A DNA stretch of 64,000 nucleotides from Paralimibaculum aggregatum. GTDB lineage: Bacteria > Pseudomonadota > Alphaproteobacteria > Rhodobacterales > Rhodobacteraceae. Positions 1 through 10,258 of this stretch are shown here, piece after piece. Both the position numbers and the translations under genes were made by a program. A model generated the notes under the pieces. That model ran no database searches, had not been told where the DNA came from, and saw only the letters and a program-made list of their open reading frames with translations. The first letter of the stretch is position 1, and each line of letters opens with the position of its first letter. The stretch spans positions 1 through 64,000 of the forward strand of contig NZ_BSYI01000014.1 of the NCBI RefSeq assembly GCF_030270585.1, read 5' to 3'.

Positions 1-62
1 GGTGGCCGGTGTCGGCGGCCCGCGGCGGGGACGGGGCCAGGGGCCGGGGCCGGTGGCGCGGG

Positions 63-284
63 TCAGTGCACGCTGATCGGCAGGAGGTCGTTGCGCCGGG
101 CCAGGGCGAAGGCGTGGCGGCGGTCCGGCGCCAGGGCGAGCTGGTTCCCGCTCGCATCGTGGATCGCGTAGATCTTGCCCGCGGCCTTCTGCAGCTCCGG
201 CGGCAGGCTGTCGCGATCGGCCTCGCGGACATAGACGATCGGGCGCAGGGCGGGCTTCCCGGCGGTCTCGTTCTGCTTGCTCAT
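63..284 (-). CDS. DUF1150 family protein
   Basis: A 73-residue protein of the DUF1150 family, a small cytosolic family known from alphaproteobacteria and of unknown function. The family look is clear in the core IVYVREAD, the segment KIYAIHDASGNQLALAPDR and the C-terminal run FALARRNDLLPISVH. The ATG is preceded by AAAGGA in the ribosome-binding position. It lies 237 bp downstream of an Hsp20 gene on the same strand. DUF1150 genes are often found beside Hsp20 genes in Rhodobacterales, so a stress-linked role is likely, but this is inferred only from position. Confidence 0.85.
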   Translation of the reverse strand: MSKQNETAGKPALRPIVYVREADRDSLPPELQKAAGKIYAIHDASGNQLALAPDRRHAFALARRNDLLPISVH

Positions 285-521
285 GGCTTCGGTCCTTTCC
301 TGTGTTGGTGGGACGGCGCCGCTGCCGCCCCTCCGGGCGGTCCGGCCGGCCGGTCTGCGGCCCGGCCCGTTGCGGCGCCTCCTGGTGCCCCCGGATGCCC
401 GGGGATCGGGCTGCCGGCGGTTTGCGCCCCGGCCCTGCCCGCCTGTTCAACGGGCGGCACCGGGAATTCCGACGGCATGCGGGTCTGGGGCGGCGCGGGC
501 GCGATCATGGCGGACGGCGTC

Positions 522-938
522 TCACCCCGGCGTGTCGATCGGGATGCGGGTCGGCCGCGCCTCGGCGGCGCGGCGCTCGAGATCCACATGCAGCAGCCCG
601 ATCTCGAAATGCGCGCCGGTCACCTCCATGCGCTCGGCCAGCACGAAGCTGCGCTGGAACGGCCGCAGCGCGATGCCGCGATGCAGGAACTCGCGCTCGC
701 CGGCCTCGGCGCCGCGGCGGCCGCGCACCACCAGGCTGCCGCCCTCGACGGTCACCGAGAGATCCTCGGGCGCGAAGCCGGCGACGGCCAGCGTGATGCG
801 GTAGCGGTCGGCGTCGATCTGCAGGATGTTGTAGGGTGGAAATCCCTCGGCGCTGCTGCGCTGCGCGCGTTCGACGAGTTCGTCGAGCCCCTCGAAGCCC
901 AGCAGGAACGGGTTTGAGGCGAGCGAGATGCGTGACAT
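522..938 (-). CDS. Hsp20/alpha-crystallin small heat-shock protein
   Basis: A 138-residue small heat-shock protein that would hold unfolding proteins in the cytosol without ATP. It starts MSRISLASNPFLLGFEGLDELVER, then has the alpha-crystallin domain at about residues 33-125: YNILQIDADRYRITLAVAGF, then LSVTVEGGSLVVRGRR, and a late beta-strand pair FQRSFVLAERMEV. The start was chosen at 938 because GAGGA sits ahead of this ATG and MSRIS is the typical N-terminus of the alphaproteobacterial class; the longer upstream reading has Arg-rich non-coding composition. The C-terminal RIPIDTPG contains the IxI-type anchor. The DUF1150 gene follows on the same strand. Confidence 0.92.
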   Translation of the reverse strand: MSRISLASNPFLLGFEGLDELVERAQRSSAEGFPPYNILQIDADRYRITLAVAGFAPEDLSVTVEGGSLVVRGRRGAEAGEREFLHRGIALRPFQRSFVLAERMEVTGAHFEIGLLHVDLERRAAEARPTRIPIDTPG

Positions 939-1082
939 GGTGCGGCCGTCCTCGATACAAGCGACTTCCCGGGACCGGGCCCGCATCCTGCAGCGCCCGG
1001 CCCCTCCCGAGATATGGGCCGGCGCCCCCTGCCCTGCAAGACGGCAGCGCCGGCCCCGGCGGCAGAGCGGCAGGAGAGACCG

Positions 1083-2303
1083 ATGGACGAGCAACCCCGA
1101 ACTGGCGGCGCGGCGGCGGCCCGGGCGGCGGCCCGGGAGGCGGCGGCAGCGGCGCCCGGCGCGCTGGCGGTGGCGCTCGGCGGGCTGCTGGCGCTGGCCG
1201 GCGCGATGGGGATCGGGCGCTTCCTGCTGACCCCGGCGCTGCCGATGATGACGGCGGGCGCCGGGCTCGGCGCGGCCGAGGCCGGGCTGATCGCGGCGGC
1301 GAACTATGCCGGCTACCTGCTCGGCGCGGTGGCGGCCGGGCTGCTGCCGCAGCGCCGCGCGGCGAAGAGCGTGCTGCTGGCCGCGCTGGCGGCGAGCGCG
1401 CTGACCTCTGCCGGCATGGCGCTGGCCACCGGGCCGCTCGGCTGGGCGGCGATGCGCTTTGCCGGCGGCGTGGCGAGCGCCGTGGTGCTGGTCAACCTCT
1501 CGGCGCTGGTGCTGGGCTGGCTGCGGGTGGCGGGCCGCTCCGGGCTCTCGGCGCTGTTCTTCGGCGGCGTCGGCGCGGGGATCGCGCTCTCGGCGCTGAT
1601 CGCGGCGCCCTGGGTGGCCGGCCCGGCCGACTGGGCGGCGGTCTGGCTCGCCGGCGGGGCGCTGACCGCGGTGCTGCTGGCCGGCGCCGCGCTGCTGCTG
1701 CCGGCGGCGGCGGCGCCGACCGGCGGCACCGGCGCGGGCGGCGCCGAAGCGCGGGGCCTCTGGCGGCTGATCGCCGCCTATGGCTGCCTCGGCTTCGGCT
1801 ACGTGATCCTCGCGACCTTCCTCGTGGCGATGCTGCGCGAGGGCGCCAGCGGGCGGCTGGCGGAGACGCTGATCTGGCTCGCGGTGGGGCTCGCGGCGGC
1901 GCCCTCGGTGGCGCTCTGGAGCCGGGTCGGCAGGCGCCGCGGGGTGCTCTGGGCGTTTCGCCTGGCGCTGCTGATCGAGGCCGCCGGGGTGGCGCTCGGC
2001 GCGCTGGCCTCGGGCACCGCGGCGCTCACCATCGCGGCGGTGGCGCTCGGCGGCACCTTCATGGGGGCGACGGCGCTGGGGCTGGTCGAGGCCGACCGGC
2101 GCGCCGGCGGCGACGGGCGCCGGGTGATGGGGCTGATGACCGCGAGCTTCGGCACCGGGCAGATGATCGCCCCGGCGCTGGCCGGCTGGGCGCGCGAGGC
2201 GACCGGCGGCTACATGTGGCCCGGCCTCGCCGCGGCGGCGGTGCTGCTGGCCGGGGCCTGGCTCGCCGCCGGGCTCGAGCGGCGCGACGCCGCCCGCCCC
2301 TGA
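1083..2303 (+). CDS. YbfB/YjiJ-family MFS transporter
   Basis: A 406-residue inner-membrane permease of the major facilitator superfamily, YbfB/YjiJ type (MFS_4). About twelve hydrophobic helices are visible. After the Ala-rich N-terminus come the family signature MGIGRFLLTPALPMM (around residues 40-55) and the first-half motif NYAGYLLGAVAAGLLPQRRA. The substrate is unknown for the family. The start at 1083 follows AGGAGAGA; a further upstream ATG lacks this. It is divergent from hsp20, with 144 bp between the two start codons. No regulator or enzyme next to it suggests a substrate. Confidence 0.85.
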   Translation: MDEQPRTGGAAAARAAAREAAAAAPGALAVALGGLLALAGAMGIGRFLLTPALPMMTAGAGLGAAEAGLIAAANYAGYLLGAVAAGLLPQRRAAKSVLLAALAASALTSAGMALATGPLGWAAMRFAGGVASAVVLVNLSALVLGWLRVAGRSGLSALFFGGVGAGIALSALIAAPWVAGPADWAAVWLAGGALTAVLLAGAALLLPAAAAPTGGTGAGGAEARGLWRLIAAYGCLGFGYVILATFLVAMLREGASGRLAETLIWLAVGLAAAPSVALWSRVGRRRGVLWAFRLALLIEAAGVALGALASGTAALTIAAVALGGTFMGATALGLVEADRRAGGDGRRVMGLMTASFGTGQMIAPALAGWAREATGGYMWPGLAAAAVLLAGAWLAAGLERRDAARP

Positions 2304-2325
2304 GGCAGGCGGCGCCGGCGCCGCG

Positions 2326-4122
2326 CTACTTCGCGCGGTCGCGCTGGATCTGGCGCATCAGCTGGTCGATCACCTGGCCGGGGGTGATCTCCTGGGCGCG
2401 CTGGTTGCGGGTGATCTGCACCAGCAGCACCAGGTTGCGCCGGTCGAGATAGCCGGTGCTCGGCAGGTTGTGGTCGCGCTGGAACTCGGCGATCGCGGCG
2501 CGGCTGCGCTGGTCGAACACGCCGTCCGGGTTGCCGGGCTCGTAGCCGAGCCGGCCGAGGCGGATCTCCACCGAGCGGCGGTCGTCGCGGTTCAGCCCGA
2601 GCTTGGCCTCGATCTTCTCGAAGCGGCGCTGCTCGGCGACGTCGCGCTCGCGCTCCTCGATGCGGGCGAGGCGGCGCTCGGCCTTGGCGGCATAGAGCCC
2701 CCGCGGGAAGCGCGCGAGATAGGCGCGGTAGGCCTCGGCGGTGTTGCGCTTGGCCATCTGCTCCCAGAAGCGCCGGTCCTGCTCGCGGCCGCGATCGACG
2801 CTGTCGCGGATCATCTCGTCGAGCCGGGCCTCGGCCTGCTCGGCGAAGATCCCCTCCGGGTAGCGCTCGAGATAGGCCCGCAGCGCCGGGATCGTGCCGC
2901 TGGCGCCGGTCTGCTCCCAGTAGCGCCGCTCGGCCTCCTCGGCGGCGTGGCGGCGGGCCTCCTCGGCGCGGCGGGCCTCCTCCTCGCGGCGCGCGGCGGC
3001 GGCGAGGATCGCCTGCGGCTGCGGCGCCGCCAGGTAGCCGGTCGCCGGGTAGCCGCTGGCGCGCTGCCAGTCGCGGATCGCGGCGCGGCTGGCCGGGCCG
3101 AAGATGCCGTCGACGCCGCGCGGGTCGTGGCCGAGCGCGCCGAGCGCGCGCTGCAGCTGCCGGCGGGTCTTGCGGTCGAGCCCGAGCGCCTCCTCGGCGA
3201 GCTCCTCCGGGGCGCGGGCGTCGCGCTCGATCTGGCGCAGCCGGTTGCGCGCGATGGCGACGAACTCGCCCTCCGGGTAGCGCGCCAGATAGGCCTCGTA
3301 GTCCTCCGCCGCGCCGGAGCGCTCCGCCGCCTGCCAGAAGGCCAGCTCGATCTCGCGGGCGAGCTCGGCGCCGGCCCCGACGCCGGGCGCCTCGACGATG
3401 GCGAAATCCGGCGCCGCCGCGCCGGTCTGCCAGAGCGTGCCGCCGACCGTGCCGGCGACCTCCCCGGCCGGGGCGTCGGGCTCGAGGAAGCGGTCGATCA
3501 CCAGCCGGGCGAAGCGGCTGTCGCGGCCGTCGGCGCGGCGGATCGCCCGGCCCGGCGGCGCCGCCGAGACCACCAGCACGCCCTCCGGCGCGGCGATCTC
3601 GGCCAGCCCCGGCTCGGCGAAGTCGCGCGGCACGAAGCCGGCGAGCTGGGCGGCATCGACGAAGACCACCGCGCCCTCCTCGGCCAGCGCGGCGAGGCGC
3701 AGCACCAGCTCCAGCGGCACGGTCTCGAGCAGCACCGAGGCGAGGCTCGGATTGCGCGCGTCCACCGGCGCGAGATAGCTGCGCCCGCCGCTGCGGATCG
3801 CGTGGCCGGAATAGAACACCACCGCCTTGCGGGCATCCTCGAGCCCGGTGGTGAAGCGCTCCAGCGCGCCGCGCATGTCGCGGCGGTCGAGGTCGAGGCC
3901 GAGGATCACCTCGTAGCCCGAGTCGCGCAGCGCCGCGGCGACCGATTCGGCGTCGCGCCGGGCGCTCACCGCCTCCGGGGCGTGCTGGTAGGCGCGGTTG
4001 CCGATCACCAGCGCGATGCGTTCCGCGGCGGCGGCGGGCTGGGCGGCGAGCGGCCCGAGCAGCCCCGAGAGGGCGAGCAGGCCGGCTCCGAGGGCGGCAC
4101 GGATGCGGTTGGATCGGGTCAT
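2326..4122 (-). CDS. Secreted pseudo-caspase with PG-binding domains
   Basis: A 598-residue exported protein. Signal peptide at residues 1-33. A caspase/metacaspase p20-like fold follows (about 35-225): ERIALVIGNRAYQ, then VVFYSGHAIRSGG with the catalytic-type His107. The segment that normally reads D-A-C reads VVFVDAAQLAGF, so the nucleophilic Cys is Ala158. Three copies of a module of the form FW..(19)..YLxRYPxGxF..A..RL lie at 262-295, 401-434 and 452-485. Two peptidoglycan-binding-like domains lie at about 316-364 (GVDGIFGPASRAAIRDWQR) and 511-559 (PDGVFDQRSRAAIAEFQR). A highly charged coiled stretch lies at 378-400. The start follows GGGAGAAGA. Likely a non-proteolytic periplasmic wall-binding protein; the function is unknown. 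Confidence 0.82.
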   Translation of the reverse strand: MTRSNRIRAALGAGLLALSGLLGPLAAQPAAAAERIALVIGNRAYQHAPEAVSARRDAESVAAALRDSGYEVILGLDLDRRDMRGALERFTTGLEDARKAVVFYSGHAIRSGGRSYLAPVDARNPSLASVLLETVPLELVLRLAALAEEGAVVFVDAAQLAGFVPRDFAEPGLAEIAAPEGVLVVSAAPPGRAIRRADGRDSRFARLVIDRFLEPDAPAGEVAGTVGGTLWQTGAAAPDFAIVEAPGVGAGAELAREIELAFWQAAERSGAAEDYEAYLARYPEGEFVAIARNRLRQIERDARAPEELAEEALGLDRKTRRQLQRALGALGHDPRGVDGIFGPASRAAIRDWQRASGYPATGYLAAPQPQAILAAAARREEEARRAEEARRHAAEEAERRYWEQTGASGTIPALRAYLERYPEGIFAEQAEARLDEMIRDSVDRGREQDRRFWEQMAKRNTAEAYRAYLARFPRGLYAAKAERRLARIEERERDVAEQRRFEKIEAKLGLNRDDRRSVEIRLGRLGYEPGNPDGVFDQRSRAAIAEFQRDHNLPSTGYLDRRNLVLLVQITRNQRAQEITPGQVIDQLMRQIQRDRAK

Positions 4123-4297
4123 GCGTCTTCTCCCTGCGGGCCTTTGCGGCATCTTTCGGCGGTCGGACATCCTGTCGGGCATCACACGGGGCAGCCCGCC
4201 GCCTCCTTCGCTGCGGGACGGTAACAAAGATTTGCGGCATTGGCTGCACGCGTGAGGCTTTTTGCCGGGGCCGATGCCGCGGCGCGCCGGAAGGGGC

Positions 4298-4326
4298 TTC
4301 AATCCGCCCCCTGCCCGCGCTATATC
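4298..4326 (+). promoter_or_regulatory. Candidate sigma70 promoter of ssrA
   Basis: TTCAAT (4298-4303) and TATATC (4321-4326) are 17 bp apart and lie just upstream of the permuted tmRNA gene. Transcription would begin near 4333, in keeping with the expected start of the acceptor-piece precursor. The -35 box is weak; the assignment rests on spacing and position. Confidence 0.5.
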
Positions 4327-4337
4327 TGAAGGCGTCC

Positions 4338-4645
4338 CTCCGGGGACTATGGTGATAAACGCGCTCGTAATAAACGGATCGGACCCGGGGGCGGTACCCG
4401 GCGGCTCCACCAAATCCTCAGCGGGACAAGGGGCCGAAACAGGATCGACGGACGTCTAAAGGGGTTAGCTTTCACTCGGTGAGGTACCACCGTTATCGGT
4501 CCGCAAAGTACAGTTGCCAATGACAACCGTGCTCCGGTGGCTCTCGCTGCGTAATGCAGCGCTGGTTACCGATACTTAAGTCCTAAGGCTTAGCCGCTTT
4601 GGGCGGGGTTCGCAGGCACCTGGCAACAGAAGCCTGCACTTCCCT
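4338..4645 (+). ncRNA. ssrA: Permuted two-piece tmRNA
   Basis: tmRNA rescues stalled ribosomes by acting first as tRNA-Ala and then as a short message. The gene is circularly permuted, as known in alphaproteobacteria: the acceptor piece comes first and ends in CCA at 4410-4412, and the coding piece starts at 4430. The 3' strand CGGCTCC (4402-4408) pairs over 7 bp with GGGGCCG (4430-4436), forming the acceptor stem between the two pieces. A T-arm CCGGG/CCCGG with a 7-nt loop is at 4385-4401. The tag reading frame runs from 4516 to a TAA at 4552-4554 and encodes ANDNRAPVALAA. A GCAGGC/GCCTGC stem (4612-4637) closes the coding piece. The outer ends are estimates. Confidence 0.95.
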
Positions 4646-4831
4646 CCATCGCGACTCCCATCATCGCGGCCGGCCTGCCGCGCCAGGGCGCCCGTTGCGC
4701 GCCCCGGCCGCCGGCCATGCCTTACGCAACGTGATCTTTACTTGCCCGCCGATCTTCCCATCTGTCCCGCCACACCCGGTGTGACACCTGTTGCACCGAC
4801 GCAACTGGACCGAGACGAGAGGAGATCAGCG

Positions 4832-5557
4832 ATGAAATCCGCCCCGATCATGTCCGCCACCCTGGCGCTGGCGCTCGCCGCCTGCGCCAGCGTCGATACC
4901 GAAACCCCGATCGCCAAGGCCGATGCCGCGATCGCCGATGCCCAGCGCTCCGGCGCCGCGCGGCTGGCCACCGCGCAGCTCGACAGCGCCCATGCCCAGC
5001 TCGCCGAGGCGCGGCTGCTGGCCGAGGACGGCGACGACGAGGAGGCGCGCCTGCTGGCCGAGCGCGCCCGCGCCGATGCCAACGAGGCGCTGGCGATCTC
5101 GCGATCCGTGCAGGCCGACAGCTCGCAGTCCGAGGCCGCGGCGCTGGCCGCCGCCAATGCGGCGCTGAGCGCGCGGCTCGAGGCGCTCGAGGCCGAGGTG
5201 ACCGACCGCGGCACCGTGGTGACCCTCGGCGACGTGCTGTTCGAGACCGACGAGGCCGCGCTGACCCCGGCCGGGCTGACCCGCGTGCAGCGCATCGCCG
5301 CCTATCTGCGCGCCCATCCGGGCGAGGCGGTGGTGATCGAGGGCCATGCCGATGCCCGCGGCCCGGCGCGCTACAACCAGGGCCTGTCGGAGCGCCGCGC
5401 CGCCGCGGTGGCCGATGCGCTGCTGGCCCAGGGCGTCGACACCCCGCGAATCGTCTATTCCGGCCTCGGCGAGAGCTCGCCGATCGCCTCCAACGCCTCG
5501 GCGACCGGGCGCCAGCTCAACCGCCGCGTCGAGGTGATCTTCGTCGAGCGGGGCTGA
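4832..5557 (+). CDS. OmpA-family lipoprotein with DUF4398-like region
   Basis: A 241-residue probable outer-membrane lipoprotein. The signal ends in the lipobox ALAAC. Residues about 25-110 form a charged Ala-rich helical region rich in A, E and R, like DUF4398. An OmpA C-terminal domain fills about 125-235: VVTLGDVLFETDEAALTPAG, then VVIEGHADARGPARYNQGLS, and RQLNRRVEVIF, the expected peptidoglycan (diaminopimelate) binding fold. The start is the ATG with an AGAGGAGA site ahead; an upstream in-frame ATG would put non-signal sequence first. It follows ssrA and stands alone. Confidence 0.85.
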   Translation: MKSAPIMSATLALALAACASVDTETPIAKADAAIADAQRSGAARLATAQLDSAHAQLAEARLLAEDGDDEEARLLAERARADANEALAISRSVQADSSQSEAAALAAANAALSARLEALEAEVTDRGTVVTLGDVLFETDEAALTPAGLTRVQRIAAYLRAHPGEAVVIEGHADARGPARYNQGLSERRAAAVADALLAQGVDTPRIVYSGLGESSPIASNASATGRQLNRRVEVIFVERG

Positions 5558-5642
5558 GCCGCGCGGCCCTGTCCGGCCCGACCCGGCCCGACCCGGCGCG
5601 GCCCATCCCGGGAGGCGGCGCGCTCGCACCGCGCCGCCCGGA

Positions 5643-5768
5643 GGTTCGCGCCGAACCTCGCCCTCCGGAACTTTCCCGCGGCGGCGGCACCAAGGTTCGC
5701 GGCCAAAAGGTTCCCGCGAACCGCCGCGCCGCACCGGTTTCCGTGCCGAACGGAGGTTCGCGCGAACC
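5643..5768. repeat. Three GGTTC-N4/5-GAACC palindromes
   Basis: Palindromes with the same arms occur at 5643-5657 (15 bp, GGTTCGCGCCGAACC), 5709-5722 (GGTTCCCGCGAACC) and 5755-5768 (perfect, GGTTCGCGCGAACC). One more unpaired GGTTC (5694) and GAACC (5777) lie among them. They fill the intergenic region between the OmpA-type gene and the periplasmic protein gene. They could be operators, small hairpins or a REP-like element. Confidence 0.6.
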
Positions 5769-5786
5769 CGCCCGGCGAACCTCCGG

Positions 5787-5854
5787 CCCGGCGCCTCGCC
5801 GCGGCGCGGGGCGCCCCCGGCCCGGCACTTCGCCGCGGCGCGGGGCGCCCCCGG
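5787..5854. repeat. 34-bp tandem direct repeat
   Basis: Two abutting 34-bp copies (5787-5820 and 5821-5854) that differ at two positions. They lie just after the GGTTC/GAACC palindromes and about 175 bp before the next start codon. I see no reading frame in them. Confidence 0.75.
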
Positions 5855-6028
5855 CGCGCGGGTCCGGGCCGCAGCCTGGCGCGGGCCGCCCGCCCCTCCC
5901 TGCGGCAACGACGGCCGGCCGGCCCAGCCGCGTTGAAGCGGCGATCCCGGATCGCTATCCTCGCGCGATAGTGAAGGCGCCCGCCGAGGCGCCTCGAGGG
6001 GATAGCAGACAACCTGAAAGGACGCCGC

Positions 6029-7018
6029 ATGACCCGTCACCTCACATTCCCCGCCCTGGGGCTCGCGCTCGGCCTGCTGGCCATGCCCGCAGCCGCGACC
6101 GACATCGTGATCTACACCGGCGGCGCCCCGACCGGCGAAGGCTCGACCTATCACAACGGCATGGGGCAGGGCCTCAAGGAGGTGCTCGAAGAGCTGTCCG
6201 AGCCCTATGGCTACACCGTGCGGCGGGTGCCCTCGGGCGGCGCCGTGGCCAATGCCAATGCCTGCGCCGAGGAGACCGACAACATCTGCTTCGGCATCGG
6301 CCAGGGCGGGCTCACCTATGACGCGGTCGAGGCCGGCCGCACGATGATCCTGCGCAACGACCTGCCCGGCGAATGCGCCATGGCCTACACCAACGAGCCG
6401 CGGCTGCCGAACTGGGCCTCGGTGATGGAGAACGCCAAGCGCGTGACCTTCGTGGTCGCCGAGGGCTCGGGCTCGGAGGCCTTCGTGAAGAAGATCTTCG
6501 AGGCGGAGCCGGCGCTGCAGGGCATGACCCCGAAATTCGCCTATGTCTCGGGCATGGAGGCGCAGATCGCCAAGGTCAAGGACACCCGCGGCGCGGTCGG
6601 CGTGTTCTACGCCTATCCGAACCCGACCGAGGGCACGATCAACGAGGCCTCGGACGAGGAGCTCACCATCATGGGCATCCTCTCGCCGGCGGTGGCGCGC
6701 ACCGACAGCGCCTACTACCTCAACCGCAAGGCGCCCTACGAGCTGACCTGGCTCGGCCTCGGCAAGACCAAGACGGTGCGGGCGATGTGCTCCAAGGCGC
6801 TGCTCTTCGCCGGCGACCCGGCGCGGCTCTCCGACGAATGGGCCCGCGGCGACTTCGAGGAGATGCTGGCCAAGCTGAAGCAGCTTCCGGCCTCGGCCTT
6901 CGTGCCCGATGGCGGCCCGCTCTCCGACCTGATGCAGACCGTCGAGGAACTCTCCGAGGAATACGGCGTCAACGAGATGGTCACGGATCTCGAGGAGCAG
7001 GTGAAGGAGACCTTCTGA
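6029..7018 (+). CDS. Periplasmic solute-binding-like protein
   Basis: A 329-residue exported protein with a signal peptide ending near PAAAT (residue 24). The mature start TDIVIYTGGAPTGEGSTYHN, followed by GLKEVLEE and later VRRVPSGGAVANANAC, resembles the TAXI/periplasmic binding fold, where a ligand is held between two lobes. Several Cys are present (for example NACAEETDNICF), which could form disulfides in the periplasm. No membrane transporter genes lie beside it, so any transporter partner must be elsewhere, or the protein has a sensory role. GAAAGGA precedes the ATG. The exact family is uncertain. Confidence 0.6.
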   Translation: MTRHLTFPALGLALGLLAMPAAATDIVIYTGGAPTGEGSTYHNGMGQGLKEVLEELSEPYGYTVRRVPSGGAVANANACAEETDNICFGIGQGGLTYDAVEAGRTMILRNDLPGECAMAYTNEPRLPNWASVMENAKRVTFVVAEGSGSEAFVKKIFEAEPALQGMTPKFAYVSGMEAQIAKVKDTRGAVGVFYAYPNPTEGTINEASDEELTIMGILSPAVARTDSAYYLNRKAPYELTWLGLGKTKTVRAMCSKALLFAGDPARLSDEWARGDFEEMLAKLKQLPASAFVPDGGPLSDLMQTVEELSEEYGVNEMVTDLEEQVKETF

Positions 7019-7212
7019 GCCGCGCGGCGCGGCCGGCCCGGCGGGGGCATCCCCCGCCGGCGCCCCGCGCGGCGGCGCCGCCGGCCGGTGCCTCTGCGCA
7101 ACGCCCCGGCACAATGCGCGCCGGCCCCGACCCGAGGCCCTTGGCCGAGACAAGCCGCCCCTTTCCATGCGTCGCGAATCGGCTATGGTCGCGCGAGAAA
7201 GGACAGGTGGCG

Positions 7213-7734
7213 ATGGCGAACCGCGACGGCCTAAACTACGGACGGCTCATGCAGAAAGCGCTTCGCGGTCTCATGGCCGAGGTGCTCGGTCACGTGGCCG
7301 AGCACGGGCTGCCGGGCGAGCATCATTTCTACATCGGCATCGACACCACCCATCCCGGCGTCGACATGCCGGACTGGCTGCGCGCGCGCTATCCGGGCGA
7401 GATGACCATCGTGCTGCAGGACTGGTTCGCCGATCTCGCGGTGCTGGGCGACCGCTTCCAGGTGACGCTCAACTTCTCCAACCAGCCGCAGACGCTGGTG
7501 GTGCCCTTCGCGGCGGTGCAGACCTTCATCGACCCCTCCGTGAAGTTCGGCCTCAAGTTCGACGAGGACGAGGAGGGCGAGAGCGGCGATTTCGTGCCCG
7601 CCGCCGAGCCGCCCCGCGGCACCGGCGACGCGGACGGCGAGCCCGCCGGCAGCGATGACGGCGATGACGGCGGCGACGACGGCGGCGGCAGCTCGGCCGA
7701 CATCGTCCGGCTCGACCGCTTCCGCAAGACCTGA
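7213..7734 (+). CDS. sspB: SspB family ClpXP adaptor
   Basis: A 173-residue adaptor that hands ssrA-tagged proteins to the ClpXP protease. The tag-binding fold spans about residues 5-115: FYIGIDTTHPGVDMPDWLRA, then FSNQPQTLVVPFAAVQTFID and FGLKF. A flexible acidic Gly/Asp linker follows (about 118-160), then the C-terminal tail IVRLDRFRKT, which matches the ClpX-binding tail of the alphaproteobacterial SspB class. The start is the ATG behind AGGTGGCG. The tmRNA gene lies 2.6 kb upstream, so substrate tag and adaptor are near neighbours. Confidence 0.92.
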   Translation: MANRDGLNYGRLMQKALRGLMAEVLGHVAEHGLPGEHHFYIGIDTTHPGVDMPDWLRARYPGEMTIVLQDWFADLAVLGDRFQVTLNFSNQPQTLVVPFAAVQTFIDPSVKFGLKFDEDEEGESGDFVPAAEPPRGTGDADGEPAGSDDGDDGGDDGGGSSADIVRLDRFRKT

Positions 7735-7938
7735 GCGCGACGCCCCGGCCAGGCTCTCCCCTCCCGACGCATCCGCGGTGCCCCGGCCGAGGTCTCCCCA
7801 GGCACTTCCCCGGGTTGCAGCCTTCCCGGGCGGCCCCGCTGCCGCCATCCCTCGCGACCGTGACCCTTGCCGCCGCCGCTCCGTGCTGCCGGCCGGCGCG
7901 GCGGTCCGCTCAGCGGTCCGCTGGCCCCGGCTCCGCGC

Positions 7939-8700
7939 TCAGGCCTTGCGCCACCAGACGCCGGTCCAGTCGATCTCGGTGAACTCGACGGTCTCGCCGC
8001 GCTCCCCGAGGAAGTCGCGCACCGCTTCGGCGCAGGCCGGCACCGCGCCGAAATCGTCGACGATCACCGCGCCGCCGGGGCTCACCCGGTCATAGAGCGC
8101 GGCGAGGGCATCCCAGGTCGATTCGTACATGTCGCCGTCGAGGCGCAGCAGCGCCAGCCGCCCGATCGGCGCCCCCGGCAGGGTGTCGCGGAACCAGCCC
8201 TCGAGGAACCGCACCTGGGCGTCGAGCAGCCCGTAGCGGCGGAAGTTCTCCTCGACCTCGGCGCGGGAGATCGCCAGCGCCGCGTTCCTGTGATGCCTGT
8301 CGCCCCTGTCGCGCGGATATTTCTCGGCATCGGGCGGCGGCAGGCCCTGGAAGCTGTCGGCCACCCAGACGGTGCGGTCGGTCAGCCCGTGCGCGGCGAG
8401 GATGGCGCGCAGATAGATGCAGGCGCCGCCACGCCAGACCCCGGTCTCGATGAAGTCGCCCGGCACGCCCTCGGCGATCACCGTCTCGGCGAGCTGGCGC
8501 AGGTTGCGCATCCGCGCGGTGCCGATCATCGAATGCGCGCTGGACGGCAGGTCGCGGCCGATGGCGCGCCGGTCCTCGGCGAAGCTCAGCGTCTTCCAGC
8601 GCTTGGTCTGCTGCGGCGGGTCGCGATAGATCAGCCCGGTGATCGCGGTCTCGATCAGGTCGAGATAGAGCTTGCGCAGGCGGGCGGCCTCGTCGGACAT
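7939..8700 (-). CDS. TylF/MycF-type O-methyltransferase
   Basis: A 253-residue SAM-dependent methyltransferase of the TylF/macrocin O-methyltransferase family. Features are the N-terminal helix [18 protein letters not shown], the SAM-binding loop [19 protein letters not shown], the [12 protein letters not shown] segment, and the metal-site run [16 protein letters not shown] and [10 protein letters not shown]. The family methylates sugar hydroxyls in a metal-dependent way. No glycosyltransferase or polyketide genes are near, so the substrate may be a surface sugar. A strong GGAGAGGGGAGA site sets the start. Confidence 0.85.
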   Translation of the reverse strand: MSDEAARLRKLYLDLIETAITGLIYRDPPQQTKRWKTLSFAEDRRAIGRDLPSSAHSMIGTARMRNLRQLAETVIAEGVPGDFIETGVWRGGACIYLRAILAAHGLTDRTVWVADSFQGLPPPDAEKYPRDRGDRHHRNAALAISRAEVEENFRRYGLLDAQVRFLEGWFRDTLPGAPIGRLALLRLDGDMYESTWDALAALYDRVSPGGAVIVDDFGAVPACAEAVRDFLGERGETVEFTEIDWTGVWWRKA

Positions 8701-8859
8701 CGGATCTCCCCTCTCCAGCCGGGGGCGGGCCCGGCGCCCCCCTCTTGCCGCCGCGGTAGCGCCGGCGCAAGACCTCCGGCCGCAGCGCGGCGTGCTGGCC
8801 CATTGGAAGGCCCCGCCGGCTCCGCTATGACGAGGCGACAGCTTGAGAGGAGATCGCCC

Positions 8860-10251
<1,392 letters not shown>

Positions 10252-10258
10252 CGGGCCG

